The notes below the pieces were generated by a model that was given only the letters and a program-made list of their open reading frames with translations, was not told the DNA's origin and searched no databases. Of a stretch of 64,000 bases of DNA, positions 37,706 through 48,295 are shown in pieces (the first letter of the stretch is position 1; each line of letters begins with the position of its first letter). Source of the stretch: Gammaproteobacteria bacterium (lineage in GTDB: Bacteria; Pseudomonadota; Gammaproteobacteria; JAJPIJ01); NCBI GenBank assembly GCA_022071965.1, contig JAJVIQ010000013.1, positions 62,001 to 126,000 on the forward strand, given 5' to 3'. The position numbers and the translations under genes were made by a program.

Positions 37706-40225
37706 ATGCGTAAGTGCAGCAGGTGCTTCGATCACGCGCTGCTACCGATCGCGGCTCGCGGCCACCCAGGCGTACTGCTCGCGACCTTGCTGCTGCTGGC
37801 GCTGTCCCCCGTGTCGCCGCGGGCTGCCGAGAACGCGGAGAAGGCGGAGGCGCAGGCCGCGGCGAGCGCGGTGGAGGAGCGCGTGGCAGCTGCCGCGCAG
37901 CAGCTGGCGAGACTGGCCGCCCGGCCGGCGATCGCGGAGCTGCTGCGTACCGGCAGTCCCGGGCAGCTCGAGCCCAAGGCTGCCGAGCTGGCCGCCGGCA
38001 TCCAGGGCGCGCTCAAGCTGCGCCTGATCCCGCGGGGCAGCGCGAACACGGACACGGACCCGGCGGCTCCGCTCACCTTCGGGTCGCTGGCGATGATCAC
38101 CCGCGCGGAGACCGACGCACAGCCCGTCCCGGCCGAGGTACAGGTGTTTGGCACGCCCGGGCAACACCTGGCGCTGGTCCAGCGCGTGGAGGATGCGCAG
38201 GGGCTGGCCGGCGTCCTGCACCTGAGCCTGAACCTCGAGCCCATCGCGCAGGCGTTCAGCGCCAGCGGCGCGCAGGCGCGGGTCGAGCTGCGCCAGGACA
38301 CGGGCGGACCGAAGCCATGGGTGGTGGCGGTCACGAGCGAGGCGGCACCCCCGAGGGATCGCGCGGTCGCCTTCCTGCCGGTCGCGGGGACGTCGATGCG
38401 TGTGGCATATTGGCCGAAACTCGGCGCAGCCCCGGTGCCGGAGCCGGGTGTCGCACCGGCCGGCGGCGAGTGGGGGACGCTGCTGCTCACCGCACTCCTG
38501 GTGCTGGCCGCCGCCGCCGGGGCCGCCTGGTTTCTCCTGCGCCGGCGACCCCGCGTCGTGGCACCGAAGGCCGAGGCCGGGATGCAGTTCAAGGGCGCGA
38601 TCGCCGCGATCCTGCAGGGGGCATACCCCGGTGTGGAACAGTTTATCCCGGCATTGCCGCCGCGCGCCGCGAAGCTCGGTCCCGCCAATGCCGCCGAGCA
38701 GGAGATGCTGGCCAGCATTGCCGCGCGCGCGGCTGCCGCCGCCGGTGCGGCAAGACCCGCCAGCGGCCTGGAAGTCACCGAGCAGGAGCCGCCCACGACG
38801 ATCATGAAGGTGCCGCCGGTGCCGACACCGCCCGCGCCGGGGCCGGCCTCGCCGCTGGATGCGATCTTCCGCACCTACGACATACGTGGCGTGGTCGGCA
38901 AGGCTCTCACCGAGGAAACCGTCTATCTCATCGCCAAGGCGCTCGGCAGCGAGGCCGCTGCGCAGGGGCAACCGGTGGTCGTGGTCGGCCGCGACGGCAG
39001 GAATTCCAGTCCCGGCCTGGCGAAGGTGCTGATGCAGGGACTGCGTGACAGCGGCCGCGACATCATCGATATCGGCATGGTGCCGACCCCCGTGCTGTAC
39101 TTCGCCACCCATTATCTCGACACCGGCAGCGGCGTCATGCTGACCGGGAGCCACAATCCGCCGCAGTACAACGGCATGAAGGTAGTTCTGAACGGGCAGG
39201 CGCTTTCCGGCGATGGGATCAAGGCGATCCAGCGTCGCATGCAGAGCCGGGATTTCACCGCCGGCGACGGCGCGCTGGAGGTCACCGACATCGTTCCGGA
39301 GTACATACAGCGCATCACGGAGGACATCCCGATCGCGCTCGACAAGGCATTGCGCATCGTGATGGACTGCGGCAACAGCGTTTCCGGCGTGGTTGCGCCG
39401 CGCCTGCTGACCGCGCTCGGGCACGATGTCATCGAGCTTTACTGCGACGTCGACGGCAACTTTCCGAACCATCATCCTGATCCCAGCCAGCCGGAAAATC
39501 TCACCGATCTCATCCATGCGGTGCGCAAGAACCAGGCGGACCTGGGGCTGGCCTTCGACGGCGACGGCGACCGGCTGGGCGTAGTGGATGCCGAGGGCAA
39601 CATCATATGGCCGGACCGGCAGATGATGCTTTACGCCCGCGACGTGCTGTCACGCAATCGCGGCGCGGAGATCATCTTCGACGTGAAGTGCACTCGTCAT
39701 CTCCCCAGGGTCATCAAGGCGGCCGGTGGCAAACCGGTGATGTGGAAGACCGGCCACTCGCTCATCAAGGCGAAGATGCGGGAGACCGGATCACCCCTCG
39801 CCGGAGAGATGAGCGGGCACATCTTCTTCAAGGAACGCTGGTACGGTTTCGACGATGCGATGTACGCGGCGGCGCGGCTGGTCGAGATACTGGTGGGCGA
39901 CGGTCGTCCGCCGAAGCAGGTATTCGCAGGGTTGCCGGGCGGCGTGGCCACCGCCGAGCTGCGCATCGACATGCCCGAGAGCCGCCACACCGCCTTCATG
40001 CAGAAGCTGGTGAGCAGCGCGCAATTCGAGGGCGCCGAGGTCTGCACGATAGACGGACTACGCGTCGATTTCCCGGACTCCTGGGGCCTGATGAGGCCGT
40101 CCAATACCACCCCGGCGCTGGTGGCGCGCTTCGAGGGCGACGATGCCGAGGCCCTGGCGCGGATACAGGCGGAGTTCCGAACCCTCATCCAGAAGGTGGA
40201 CGGATCGCTGAAGATTCCATTCTGA
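37706..40225 (+). CDS. algC: Phosphomannomutase/phosphoglucomutase with N-terminal membrane-sensor region
   Basis: The 839-residue protein ends in a complete AlgC/PMM-PGM enzyme (from about 384, IFRTYDIRGVVGKAL). The phosphoserine is Ser482 in TGSHNPP, the metal loop reads FDGDGDRLGVV, and the sugar loop MSGHIFFKERWYGFDD is the family's GEMSGH motif. It interconverts mannose- or glucose-6- and 1-phosphates for polysaccharide and LPS synthesis. Ahead of it lie two membrane helices (about 22-38 and 256-278) flanking a periplasmic stretch of about 215 residues, then a Pro/Ala-rich linker. A similar long form is known in Pseudomonas. GGGGAGAG precedes the ATG at 37706. Confidence 0.94.
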   Translation: MRKCSRCFDHALLPIAARGHPGVLLATLLLLALSPVSPRAAENAEKAEAQAAASAVEERVAAAAQQLARLAARPAIAELLRTGSPGQLEPKAAELAAGIQGALKLRLIPRGSANTDTDPAAPLTFGSLAMITRAETDAQPVPAEVQVFGTPGQHLALVQRVEDAQGLAGVLHLSLNLEPIAQAFSASGAQARVELRQDTGGPKPWVVAVTSEAAPPRDRAVAFLPVAGTSMRVAYWPKLGAAPVPEPGVAPAGGEWGTLLLTALLVLAAAAGAAWFLLRRRPRVVAPKAEAGMQFKGAIAAILQGAYPGVEQFIPALPPRAAKLGPANAAEQEMLASIAARAAAAAGAARPASGLEVTEQEPPTTIMKVPPVPTPPAPGPASPLDAIFRTYDIRGVVGKALTEETVYLIAKALGSEAAAQGQPVVVVGRDGRNSSPGLAKVLMQGLRDSGRDIIDIGMVPTPVLYFATHYLDTGSGVMLTGSHNPPQYNGMKVVLNGQALSGDGIKAIQRRMQSRDFTAGDGALEVTDIVPEYIQRITEDIPIALDKALRIVMDCGNSVSGVVAPRLLTALGHDVIELYCDVDGNFPNHHPDPSQPENLTDLIHAVRKNQADLGLAFDGDGDRLGVVDAEGNIIWPDRQMMLYARDVLSRNRGAEIIFDVKCTRHLPRVIKAAGGKPVMWKTGHSLIKAKMRETGSPLAGEMSGHIFFKERWYGFDDAMYAAARLVEILVGDGRPPKQVFAGLPGGVATAELRIDMPESRHTAFMQKLVSSAQFEGAEVCTIDGLRVDFPDSWGLMRPSNTTPALVARFEGDDAEALARIQAEFRTLIQKVDGSLKIPF

Positions 40226-41145
<920 letters not shown>

Positions 41146-41146
<1 letters not shown>

Positions 41147-41760
41147 TGAGCGACGCACGCGTCAACGTCAATTCGGCGAGGCGGCAACAGATCCTCGAGA
41201 TGCTGGCGCGGGAGCTGGAGTCGCACCCCGGTTCGCGCATAACCACCGCCGGGCTGGCGCGCGCGCTTGGAGTCTCGGAGGCGGCGCTGTACCGGCACTT
41301 CCCCAGCAAGGCGCGGATGTTCGAGGGTCTGATGAGCTTCGCCGAGGAGACGGTGTTCGGTCTCATCACGCGCATCTTGGAGGAGCAGCCGCGGGTCGTC
41401 GAGCGCTGCGAACTCATGGTGCGCCTGCTGCTCGGCTTCCTCGCCCGCAACCCCGGCATCGCCCGCATTCTCGCCGGCGATGCCCTGGTGGGAGAGAGTG
41501 AACGCCTGCGTGAGCGCGTCGCGCAGTTCTTCGAACGGCTCGAGACGCAGTTCCGCCAGGTCCTGCGCGAAGCCGTGCTCACCGGCGATCCCGGGCTCGC
41601 GATCTCGGCAAACGCGGCGGCCAGCCTGATGTTGGCGTTCGCCGAGGGCCGGATGTCGCGATTCGTGCGCAGCGGCTTCGGCAGCGATCCGCTGGCGCAA
41701 TGGGAGGAAACGTGGCCGGCGCTGCAGGCGGCCTTGTTTTCCGGGCGCGCGCAGGGCTAG
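41146..41760 (+). CDS. slmA: Nucleoid occlusion factor SlmA (TetR family)
   Basis: The 204-residue DNA-binding protein inhibits FtsZ assembly over the chromosome. The N-terminal helix-turn-helix (about 30-66) reads SRITTAGLARALGVSEAALY then RHFPSKARMFEGLMSF, the SlmA pattern. FAEETVFGLITRILEE and the C-terminal helices FAEGRMSRFVRSGFGSDPL follow. Position next to argB/dut/coaBC/pyrE supports SlmA rather than another TetR regulator. Confidence 0.94.
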
Positions 41761-41790
41761 CGGCCCGGCCGCTGGCGCGCTGATGCCCGA

Positions 41791-42468
41791 TCAGGGACTG
41801 TCCGGTTTGGTGGCGTTGTTGGCCTGTGCGGCGCCGGTCCTCGTCTTCATCTCGCGATACCTGGCCAGATCGGAATCGAACTGTCTGCGTACCTCATCCT
41901 GCTCGGCGCGCTGGTCGGCGACGAACTGCTCCTGCTCCTTGATCTGACCGCGGACGTTCTCGATGTCCTTGGCGACGTTCTCGCCGGGAGCCTCGCCGCG
42001 CTTCTCCATGTCGGCGGCCTGCTGCACGATCTCGCTGAGATTGCGATTGAGCTTCTCGATGTGGTTGTTGGTGATCTTGATCCGCGACTCCAGGTCCGCA
42101 AGCCGGCTTTCGCGCGCGTGCAGGATGTCCTCCTCGGAGGTGTAGGTATCGAGAAGCTTGCGATCGGCGGCCAGCTGCTCCTGCGTCTTGCGCTCGGCCT
42201 CGGCCTTGGCCTGCGCCTCCGCCGCGGCGCGCTGGCGTTCCGCCTCCAGCTCCTCGGGCGTCTTCGCGCGCTCGATCTTGCCCGTGGTCACGCCGCCCTT
42301 GCTGATCTCGGTCTGTTCCTGCTGCGCGTACTCGGGCGGGACGACCGTTCCACACTCCCGTACGCCGTCGTTGTTGACCCAGCATTTGATCGCGGCGCCG
42401 ACCTCCGCGCCGTACCCGGCGGTCAGGATTGCACCCAATACGGCAGGCAGCAGAAATTGACGGCGCAT
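41791..42468 (-). CDS. Secreted coiled-coil protein with a DUF4124-like start
   Basis: The 225-residue protein has a signal peptide (about 1-25, MRRQFLLPAVLGAILTAGYG), a short DUF4124-like segment (IKCWVNNDGVRECGTVVPPEY) and then a long charged coiled coil (about 65-210) rich in Glu, Lys, Arg and Gln. The mature protein should be periplasmic and elongated. No enzymatic motif is visible and the function is unknown. It is convergent with slmA. Confidence 0.85.
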   Translation of the reverse strand: MRRQFLLPAVLGAILTAGYGAEVGAAIKCWVNNDGVRECGTVVPPEYAQQEQTEISKGGVTTGKIERAKTPEELEAERQRAAAEAQAKAEAERKTQEQLAADRKLLDTYTSEEDILHARESRLADLESRIKITNNHIEKLNRNLSEIVQQAADMEKRGEAPGENVAKDIENVRGQIKEQEQFVADQRAEQDEVRRQFDSDLARYREMKTRTGAAQANNATKPDSP

Positions 42469-42601
42469 GGCGGTAGTCCTCGGACTGATGTTTCCTTCGA
42501 CTGCAGATGTCCCGTTGGACGCATTGCCCCTGAGGAAAGTTTAGGCGCCGGTCGGGAAATCCGGCATGCCGGCCGTCACGGCAGCGCGGGCGCGCACGTC
42601 G

Positions 42602-43243
42602 TCACACGCCGTACGCCCGGCGGTAGGCCTGCACCCGCTCTGCAAAATCGGCCGATCCCGGGCTCGCCTTTAGGAACTCGAGCATGGTTTCCAGGTTTAT
42701 GACCGAAGCAACATCGATGCCATGGCGTTGCCGGACCTCCTGAACCGCGGACAGGGGGCCCGACCCGCGCTCCTGACGATCCACCGCGATGACGACGCCC
42801 GCCGGTGTGGCGCCGGAGGAGCGGATGATCTGGACGGACTCGTTCACGGAGGTGCCGGCCGACACCACGTCATCGATGATGAGCACGCGGCCGCTCAACG
42901 GCGAGCCGACAGTCATGCCGCCCTCACCGTGATCCTTGGCCTCCTTGCGATTGAAGCAGTACGGGACGTCACGGCCGAACAACCGGGCCAGCGCGATGGC
43001 AGCGGCGGTGGCCAGAGGTATCCCCTTGTAGGCGGGTCCGAACAGCATGTCATAGGCTATCCCGGATTCGACGATGGTGCGGGCATAATATTCGCCGAGG
43101 CGGCCGAGCGAGGCGCCGCTGTTGAACAGCCCGGCGTTGAAGAAATAGGGGCTCTTGCGGCCGGATTTCAGGATGAATTCGCCGAATCTGAGCACCTTGT
43201 GCTGAAGGGCGAATTCAATGAACTCGCGCTGGTAGTCGAGCAT
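42602..43243 (-). CDS. pyrE: Orotate phosphoribosyltransferase
   Basis: The 213-residue type I PRTase joins orotate and PRPP to give OMP in pyrimidine synthesis. The PRPP-binding motif [14 protein letters not shown] (119-132), the flexible loop [12 protein letters not shown] (98-109) and [11 protein letters not shown] (68-78) are all present. Length equals E. coli PyrE (213). It is divergent from xthA with about 100 bp between starts. No attenuator hairpin was recognised in front of it. Confidence 0.98.
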   Translation of the reverse strand: MLDYQREFIEFALQHKVLRFGEFILKSGRKSPYFFNAGLFNSGASLGRLGEYYARTIVESGIAYDMLFGPAYKGIPLATAAAIALARLFGRDVPYCFNRKEAKDHGEGGMTVGSPLSGRVLIIDDVVSAGTSVNESVQIIRSSGATPAGVVIAVDRQERGSGPLSAVQEVRQRHGIDVASVINLETMLEFLKASPGSADFAERVQAYRRAYGV

Positions 43244-43344
43244 CTGGGGATCGTCACCCGTCGGGGGAATGGAGCGGCGATTCTACGGTGTCCGTCCGTC
43301 CCGGTGCGAGCGACGTACAGCGCGTAACGGGCGGGGCCGCGACA

Positions 43345-44121
43345 ATGAGAATCATCACCATCAATGTGAACGGGATCCGATCGGCCGCCCGCAAGGGTTT
43401 TTTCGAATGGCTGCCGAAGCAGCGCGCGGACGTGGTCTGCCTGCAGGAGACCAAGGCGCAGGAGTCGCAGCTGCCGCCGGAGATCGCGGCCCCGCGAGGA
43501 TTCCACGCCTATTACCACGACGCGCAGAAGAGGGGTTATTCGGGGGTGGCGCTTTACTCGGCGCGCAAACCCGACAAGGTCGTCGCAGGGCTGAACTGGG
43601 AGGACTTCGACCGCGAAGGCCGATACGTCGAGGCGCGATTCGGCAAGCTGAGCGTCGTTTCCATTTACCTGCCCTCGGGTTCCTCCGGGCCGGAGCGGCA
43701 GGCGGCGAAGTTCGACTTCCTGGACCGTTTTCTGCCCGTGCTCAGGAAGATGCGGCGTAGCAAACGCGAGTACGTCCTGTGCGGCGACTGGAACATCGCC
43801 CATCGGAACATCGACCTGAAGAACTGGCGCTCGAACCAGAAGAACTCCGGGTTCCTGCCGGAGGAGCGGCAATGGCTCACGCGGGTGTTCGATGAGCTGG
43901 GTTTCGTGGACGCGTTCCGCGTCGTCAACCCGGAACCGGAGCAGTACACCTGGTGGTCAAATCGCGGCCAGGCATGGACAAAAAATGTCGGTTGGCGGAT
44001 CGACTACCATGTCGTCACCCCCGGCCTGAGGCGCGCCATCCGGGCCGCTTCGATCTACAAGGCCGAGCGGTTCTCCGACCACGCCCCGCTCACCATGGAC
44101 TATGACTACGACCTCGGGTGA
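43345..44121 (+). CDS. xthA: Exodeoxyribonuclease III / AP endonuclease
   Basis: The 258-residue Mg2+-dependent enzyme nicks abasic sites and trims 3' ends. Motifs: NVNGIRSA (8-15), QETKAQ with metal-binding Glu35, GDWNIAH, WWSNRGQAW, WRIDYHVVTP, and the catalytic His in SDHAPL. The ATG at 43345 is chosen because homology starts at MRIITINVNG. It belongs to the ExoA/XthA group rather than the longer plant-like APE. Confidence 0.96.
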   Translation: MRIITINVNGIRSAARKGFFEWLPKQRADVVCLQETKAQESQLPPEIAAPRGFHAYYHDAQKRGYSGVALYSARKPDKVVAGLNWEDFDREGRYVEARFGKLSVVSIYLPSGSSGPERQAAKFDFLDRFLPVLRKMRRSKREYVLCGDWNIAHRNIDLKNWRSNQKNSGFLPEERQWLTRVFDELGFVDAFRVVNPEPEQYTWWSNRGQAWTKNVGWRIDYHVVTPGLRRAIRAASIYKAERFSDHAPLTMDYDYDLG

Positions 44122-44136
44122 GGCGGCAGCGGCGCG

Positions 44137-44580
44137 CTAGTCGGTGAAGAACTCCTGGTCGAATTGGGCCCTGATGCCCTCGGTCTGGCCCTCGGGCGTC
44201 GCCTCGATGTGAAACTTCAGCGTGTCCTGGTCGCTCACCGGAAACTCGCCGATGTAATAAACGGCCCCGCCGTCGTTCAGTTCGCGTACCGGGATCGTCT
44301 GTGCCTGTCCATGCAGGTTGGTGGCGGTGACCTTGACGTCCGCACGCACCGGCTGGCCGGCCGTTCCCATGAGCTTCTTGAGCACCGAGACATTGACCAT
44401 GCCACGCTTGCTGCTGCGCTCGATCTGGTAGGCCTTGGCGACCTCCGGCTGCAGGGTATCGGTGGTGAATGCGCTGTAGTGCACGGTGTAGTCGCCGTAG
44501 CTGCTGGACTGCTCGGCGTGCGCCGCCCCGAGGGCGCCAAACAGGGCAATCAGGCAGGCGATGCGTGATCGGCGCGGCAT
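44137..44580 (-). CDS. DUF4426 periplasmic protein
   Basis: The 147-residue protein has a clear signal peptide (MPRRSRIACLIALFGALGAAHA, cleavage near 22/23) and a DUF4426 domain (YGDYTVHYSAFTTDTLQPEVA, AYQIERSSKRGMVNVSVL). DUF4426 proteins are conserved next to proC-yggT-yggU in Gammaproteobacteria; function unknown. The ATG at 44580 gives the signal peptide directly; the upstream in-frame start would not. Confidence 0.92.
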   Translation of the reverse strand: MPRRSRIACLIALFGALGAAHAEQSSSYGDYTVHYSAFTTDTLQPEVAKAYQIERSSKRGMVNVSVLKKLMGTAGQPVRADVKVTATNLHGQAQTIPVRELNDGGAVYYIGEFPVSDQDTLKFHIEATPEGQTEGIRAQFDQEFFTD

Positions 44581-44658
44581 TGCGACCTCCCGGCGTTTCG
44601 TGATAACCGTAATCATAGACCGTCGGCGGCCGGCTTCATTCCCTCGCATCCCGCGGGA

Positions 44659-44958
44659 TCAGCCGCTCGCGACTGCGAGCCACTCGGGTGTGCGTGCGGG
44701 TCGGAGTATGCTCACGGTCTTGTCGCGACTGCCTGGTCCCGCAAGCAGCGTCACCTGGGCGCGCGGGACTCCGAAAGCCTTCGCCAGGAAGGCGCACAGC
44801 TCGGAGTTGGCGGCGCCGCCCTCGGGCACGGCCTTCAGGCGCATCTTAAGGCGATCCCCGTGCCGCCCGATGATCTCGGTCCTGTCCGAGCGCGGCTGAA
44901 CGTGCAGACGTAACCGCAATTCCTCGTCGCGGTGTTCGAGCCAGGGGGGGGTCGTCAC
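44659..44958 (-). CDS. yggU: DUF167 (YggU) family protein
   Basis: The 99-residue single-domain DUF167 protein shows LRLHVQPRSDRTEIIGRHGDRLKMRL, then EGGAANSELCAFLAKAFGV and VTLLAGPGSRDKTVSIL. Function unknown; conserved in all domains. It starts with GTG at 44958, overlapping the yggT stop (GTGA), so it is translationally coupled to yggT. Confidence 0.93.
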   Translation of the reverse strand: MTTPPWLEHRDEELRLRLHVQPRSDRTEIIGRHGDRLKMRLKAVPEGGAANSELCAFLAKAFGVPRAQVTLLAGPGSRDKTVSILRPARTPEWLAVASG

Positions 44959-45533
44959 ATCAACGCCAGGCCATAGCCCCGTATGGGAATGATGATGAGC
45001 CGCTCGGTCAGGTGCAGCAGCAGCAGGACCAGTATGGGCGACAGATCCAACCCACCCAACGGCGGAAGCAGCTGCCGCGCCGGGCGCAAGAGCGGTTCGG
45101 TGATCGCGTGTACGACTTCTATGGCGGGATTGTAGGTGCCCGGGGAGATCCAGCTCACGATTACCATAAACAGGATGGCGAAGAAGAACAGCTTCACCGC
45201 GACCGTCATCACCTCGGCGACGGCGAGGACGATGAGCGCCGCCGGCGAGGGCGACTGTCCCGCCAGGGTAAGAACGGTGGCCACGGCGACCATGGCCAGG
45301 AGGAGCATCAACAGCACGGCAGCCCAGTCGATGCCCTTGTAGCCCGGTACGAATCGGCGCAGGGGCACGAGCACCGGGTTGGTCGCCTTCATCAGGCCGC
45401 GGGCGACCGGATTGAACCGGAAGTCCGCACGCGCCCAGTGCAGCAGGAATCGCAGCATCACCGCTCCGATGTACAGCCGGAAGGCGAACAGGATGATGTC
45501 GCTGAAGACGCCGCTGAAATATCCGCTCGGCAT
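44955..45533 (-). CDS. yggT: YggT family membrane protein
   Basis: The 192-residue protein is a duplicated YggT (PF02325) membrane protein with about four long hydrophobic helices. Each half repeats the pattern hydrophobic-LRFLLHWARADFRFNP / VSWISPGTYNPAIEVVHAITEPLLRP, the second being the classic YggT motif. YggT has been linked to osmotic tolerance and to cell-division site factors in other bacteria. The ATG overlaps the proC stop by one base. Confidence 0.94.
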   Translation of the reverse strand: MPSGYFSGVFSDIILFAFRLYIGAVMLRFLLHWARADFRFNPVARGLMKATNPVLVPLRRFVPGYKGIDWAAVLLMLLLAMVAVATVLTLAGQSPSPAALIVLAVAEVMTVAVKLFFFAILFMVIVSWISPGTYNPAIEVVHAITEPLLRPARQLLPPLGGLDLSPILVLLLLHLTERLIIIPIRGYGLALM

Positions 45534-46360
45534 TACTTGTCGTCTCCGAATGCTGCCGCCATTTCCGCGGCCCGCTGGCGGGCCCCGGCGAGTGCCCGCT
45601 CGACGATGCCGCCCATGTCGTTCTCGTTCATGATCGCGAGCGCGCGCTCCGTCGTGCCGCCCGGGGAGGTCACCTGTTTGCGGAGACTGGCCGGGTCGAG
45701 GCTGGATTCTATCGCCATGCGGGAGGCGCCCAGCGCGGTCTGCAGCGTCAACAGCCGGGCCTGCTCGCGACTCAGGCCGAGCTGGGCCCCGGCATTCTCC
45801 ATCCACTCCATGAGCGCGAAGAAATAAGCGGGCCCGCTCCCGGAGACGGCCGTGACCGCATCCATGAGCGCCTCCGATTCGATCCACACCGCGAGTCCGA
45901 CCGCGCGCAATATCCCCTCGGCCTGCTCGCGCTCCTCATCGCTGACCCCCTCCCCGGCGTAGAGACCGGCGGCGCCACAGCCCAGCAGCGCCGGGGTATT
46001 GGGCATCGCGCGCACGATCGGCAGCTCGCCGATCCAGCGACGCAGGTCGGCGATTCTGATGCCGGCGGCGATCGAGACGATCAGCGGCCGGCGCGAGGCC
46101 AGCGCGGCGGAGAGCGGAAGGGCGACCGCCCGCACCTGTTGCGGCTTGACCGCCAGCACCACGATGTCAGCGTCGTGCACGGCCTCGAGATTATCGGCGC
46201 TGGTGCGCACCCCGGTCTCGGCGGAGACCCGGTCCCGTTGCAGCGCGTCGGCATCCGCCGCGCGCAGCTGCGTTGCCGGATAGCCGTCCTTCAGCAGCCC
46301 TCCGAGCAGGCACCGGCCCATGTTGCCGCAGCCGATGAAGGCGATGTTCGCAGGATTCAT
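45533..46360 (-). CDS. proC: Pyrroline-5-carboxylate reductase
   Basis: The 275-residue NAD(P)H enzyme makes proline from pyrroline-5-carboxylate. The Rossmann start IAFIGCGNMGRCLLGGLL (6-23), VLAVKPQQV, VRAMPNTPALLG and the signature SLRKQVTSPGGTTERALAIM are all present. It lies between yggS and yggT in the order seen across Gammaproteobacteria. Confidence 0.97.
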   Translation of the reverse strand: MNPANIAFIGCGNMGRCLLGGLLKDGYPATQLRAADADALQRDRVSAETGVRTSADNLEAVHDADIVVLAVKPQQVRAVALPLSAALASRRPLIVSIAAGIRIADLRRWIGELPIVRAMPNTPALLGCGAAGLYAGEGVSDEEREQAEGILRAVGLAVWIESEALMDAVTAVSGSGPAYFFALMEWMENAGAQLGLSREQARLLTLQTALGASRMAIESSLDPASLRKQVTSPGGTTERALAIMNENDMGGIVERALAGARQRAAEMAAAFGDDK

Positions 46361-46438
46361 TATTCTCGTTGGCCTGGCCGATGGGAGGAGCCCGCACAGC
46401 GTACACAGCGACGCGCCGGAGTTAAAGCGCGGGCGCGG

Positions 46439-47119
46439 TCATGTTCTCGGGCCGAACAGGGCCGTGCCGACGCGCACGAAGGTGGCGCCCTCCGCGATGG
46501 CGGCCTCCAGATCCGCAGTGGTTCCCATCGACAGCGTGTCCAATCCGTAGCGGTCGCGGCGCTCGGCGAACAGCGCGGCGAGTCGTCGAAAGGGCAGGCG
46601 CTGCCGCTGAAGGTCCTCCTCGGGCGCGGGCAACGTCATCAGGCCACGCAATTTCAGCCGCGGCAGGATCGCCACGGCCGCCAGCAGCGTGTCCAGTTCC
46701 GCAGGCTCCACCCCTGCCTTGCTCGCCTCGGCGCTGATGTTGACCTGCACGCAGACATTCAGGGGCGGCAATCCCATCGGGCGCTGCTCGCTCAGGCGCC
46801 GCGCGAGCTTCGTCCGGTCGACGGAATGGACCCAGGAGAATCGGGCGGCGACCTCGGCGGACTTGTTCGATTGCACGTGGCCGATGAAATGCCACGTCAG
46901 CGGCAGGTCCTCGAGTGCGGCCATCTTCGCGAGCGCCTCCTGCAGGTAGCTCTCCCCGAAGTGCCGCTGCCCGAGTGCATGCAGTGCCCGTACGCGGGCG
47001 GGAGGCTGGGTTTTGCTGACCGCCAGGAGCTCGGTGCTTCCCGGCCGGCGCCCATACCGGGCCTCGGCCCTGGCAATTTGCTCCCGTACAGCTTGAAAAG
47101 ACGCTGCGAAAGGGTTCAT
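46439..47119 (-). CDS. yggS: YggS family pyridoxal phosphate homeostasis protein
   Basis: The 226-residue single-domain PLP-barrel protein keeps free pyridoxal phosphate in balance. The PLP lysine is Lys36 in LLAVSKTQP. FGESYLQEALAK, LTWHFIGHVQSNKS, VNISAEASKAG and the phosphate-binding LSMGTTADLEAAI are the family motifs. Two Met codons (47119 and 47131) are possible; MNPFAASF at 47119 is closer to the family start. It is divergent from pilT, as in Pseudomonas. Confidence 0.96.
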   Translation of the reverse strand: MNPFAASFQAVREQIARAEARYGRRPGSTELLAVSKTQPPARVRALHALGQRHFGESYLQEALAKMAALEDLPLTWHFIGHVQSNKSAEVAARFSWVHSVDRTKLARRLSEQRPMGLPPLNVCVQVNISAEASKAGVEPAELDTLLAAVAILPRLKLRGLMTLPAPEEDLQRQRLPFRRLAALFAERRDRYGLDTLSMGTTADLEAAIAEGATFVRVGTALFGPRT

Positions 47120-47225
47120 ATTCTTCCACATACACCGGCGCGTGGGGCGCTGGAACCGACCTTGCATGGCATTTCCGGCTGCAACCGGACAACCAGAGCC
47201 GACCACCCAACACCCGGAGAAACGC

Positions 47226-48263
47226 ATGGACATCGGAGAATTGCTCGCGTTCGCCGTCAAGAACAACGCCTCGGACCTGCATCTCTCGGCGGGCCTGCCG
47301 CCGATGATACGCGTCGACGGTGACGTGCGCCGCATCAATCTTCCGGCGCTCGAGCACAAGGAAGTGCACGACCTTGTCTACGACATCATGAACGACAAGA
47401 ACCGCAAGGACTACGAGGAGTTCCTCGAGTGCGACTTCTCCTTCGAGATCCCCAACCTGGCGCGCTTCCGCGTCAACGCCTTCAACCAGAACCGGGGCGC
47501 CGGCGCGGTATTTCGCACGATTCCTTCGGTCATCAAGTCGCTGGAGGAGCTCAAATGTCCGAAGATCTTCAAGGAGATCTGCGAGTATCCGCGCGGGGTG
47601 GTGCTGGTCACGGGCCCGACCGGTTCGGGCAAGTCGACGACGCTGGCGGCCATGGTCAATCACATCAACGAGCACGAGTACGGGCATATCCTCACCATCG
47701 AGGACCCGATCGAGTTCGTGCACACCAGCAAGAAATGCCTCATCAACCAGCGCGAGGTTCATCGGGACACGCACGGCTTCAACGAGGCGCTGCGATCCGC
47801 CCTGCGCGAGGACCCGGACACGATCCTGGTCGGTGAAATGCGCGATCTCGAGACCATCCGGCTGGCTCTGACCGCCGCGGAGACGGGGCACCTCGTGTTC
47901 GCGACCCTGCACACCAGTTCGGCGGCCAAGACCATCGATCGCGTGGTCGACGTGTTTCCCGCCGAGGAGAAGGACATGGTGCGGGCCATGCTCTCGGAAT
48001 CGCTGCGCGCCGTCATCTCCCAGACCCTGCTCAAGCGGCAGGGCGGCGGGCGCATCGCCGCCCACGAGATCATGATCGGCACGCCCGCGATCCGCAATCT
48101 GATACGCGAGAACAAGGTGGCGCAGATGTACTCGGCCATACAGACCGGCGGAGCGTATGGCATGCAGACGCTGGATCAGAACCTGCTCGAACTCGTCAAG
48201 CAGGGGGTAATCGCCAAGCAGGAGGCGCGCATGGCGGCCCAGAACAAGGACCAGTTCAATTGA
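47226..48263 (+). CDS. pilT: Type IV pilus retraction ATPase PilT
   Basis: The 345-residue hexameric ATPase drives pilus retraction and twitching. N-terminal DIGELLAFAVKNNASDLHLS is the PilT start. Walker A is GPTGSGKST (130-138), the Asp box IEDPIEFVH, Walker B ILVGEMRDLETI and the His box GHLVFATLHTSSA are intact. The C-terminal AIRNLIREN motif (AIRNLIRE), diagnostic of true PilT, is present. The ATG follows a CCCGGAGAAACGC leader. Two PilT paralogs follow in the same direction. Confidence 0.97.
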   Translation: MDIGELLAFAVKNNASDLHLSAGLPPMIRVDGDVRRINLPALEHKEVHDLVYDIMNDKNRKDYEEFLECDFSFEIPNLARFRVNAFNQNRGAGAVFRTIPSVIKSLEELKCPKIFKEICEYPRGVVLVTGPTGSGKSTTLAAMVNHINEHEYGHILTIEDPIEFVHTSKKCLINQREVHRDTHGFNEALRSALREDPDTILVGEMRDLETIRLALTAAETGHLVFATLHTSSAAKTIDRVVDVFPAEEKDMVRAMLSESLRAVISQTLLKRQGGGRIAAHEIMIGTPAIRNLIRENKVAQMYSAIQTGGAYGMQTLDQNLLELVKQGVIAKQEARMAAQNKDQFN

Positions 48264-48295
48264 TCACTCATACGGTGCGATAAGAGGATACAGGT

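Noticed and set aside
47165-47181. TGGCATTTCCGGCTGCA, resembling a sigma54 promoter before pilT
   Set aside because: The GG and GC elements are 11 instead of 10 bases apart, so it should not be functional.
46422-48065. Long minus-strand open frame across pilT and yggS
   Set aside because: Mirror of the coding frame of pilT; no domain or start site is recognisable.
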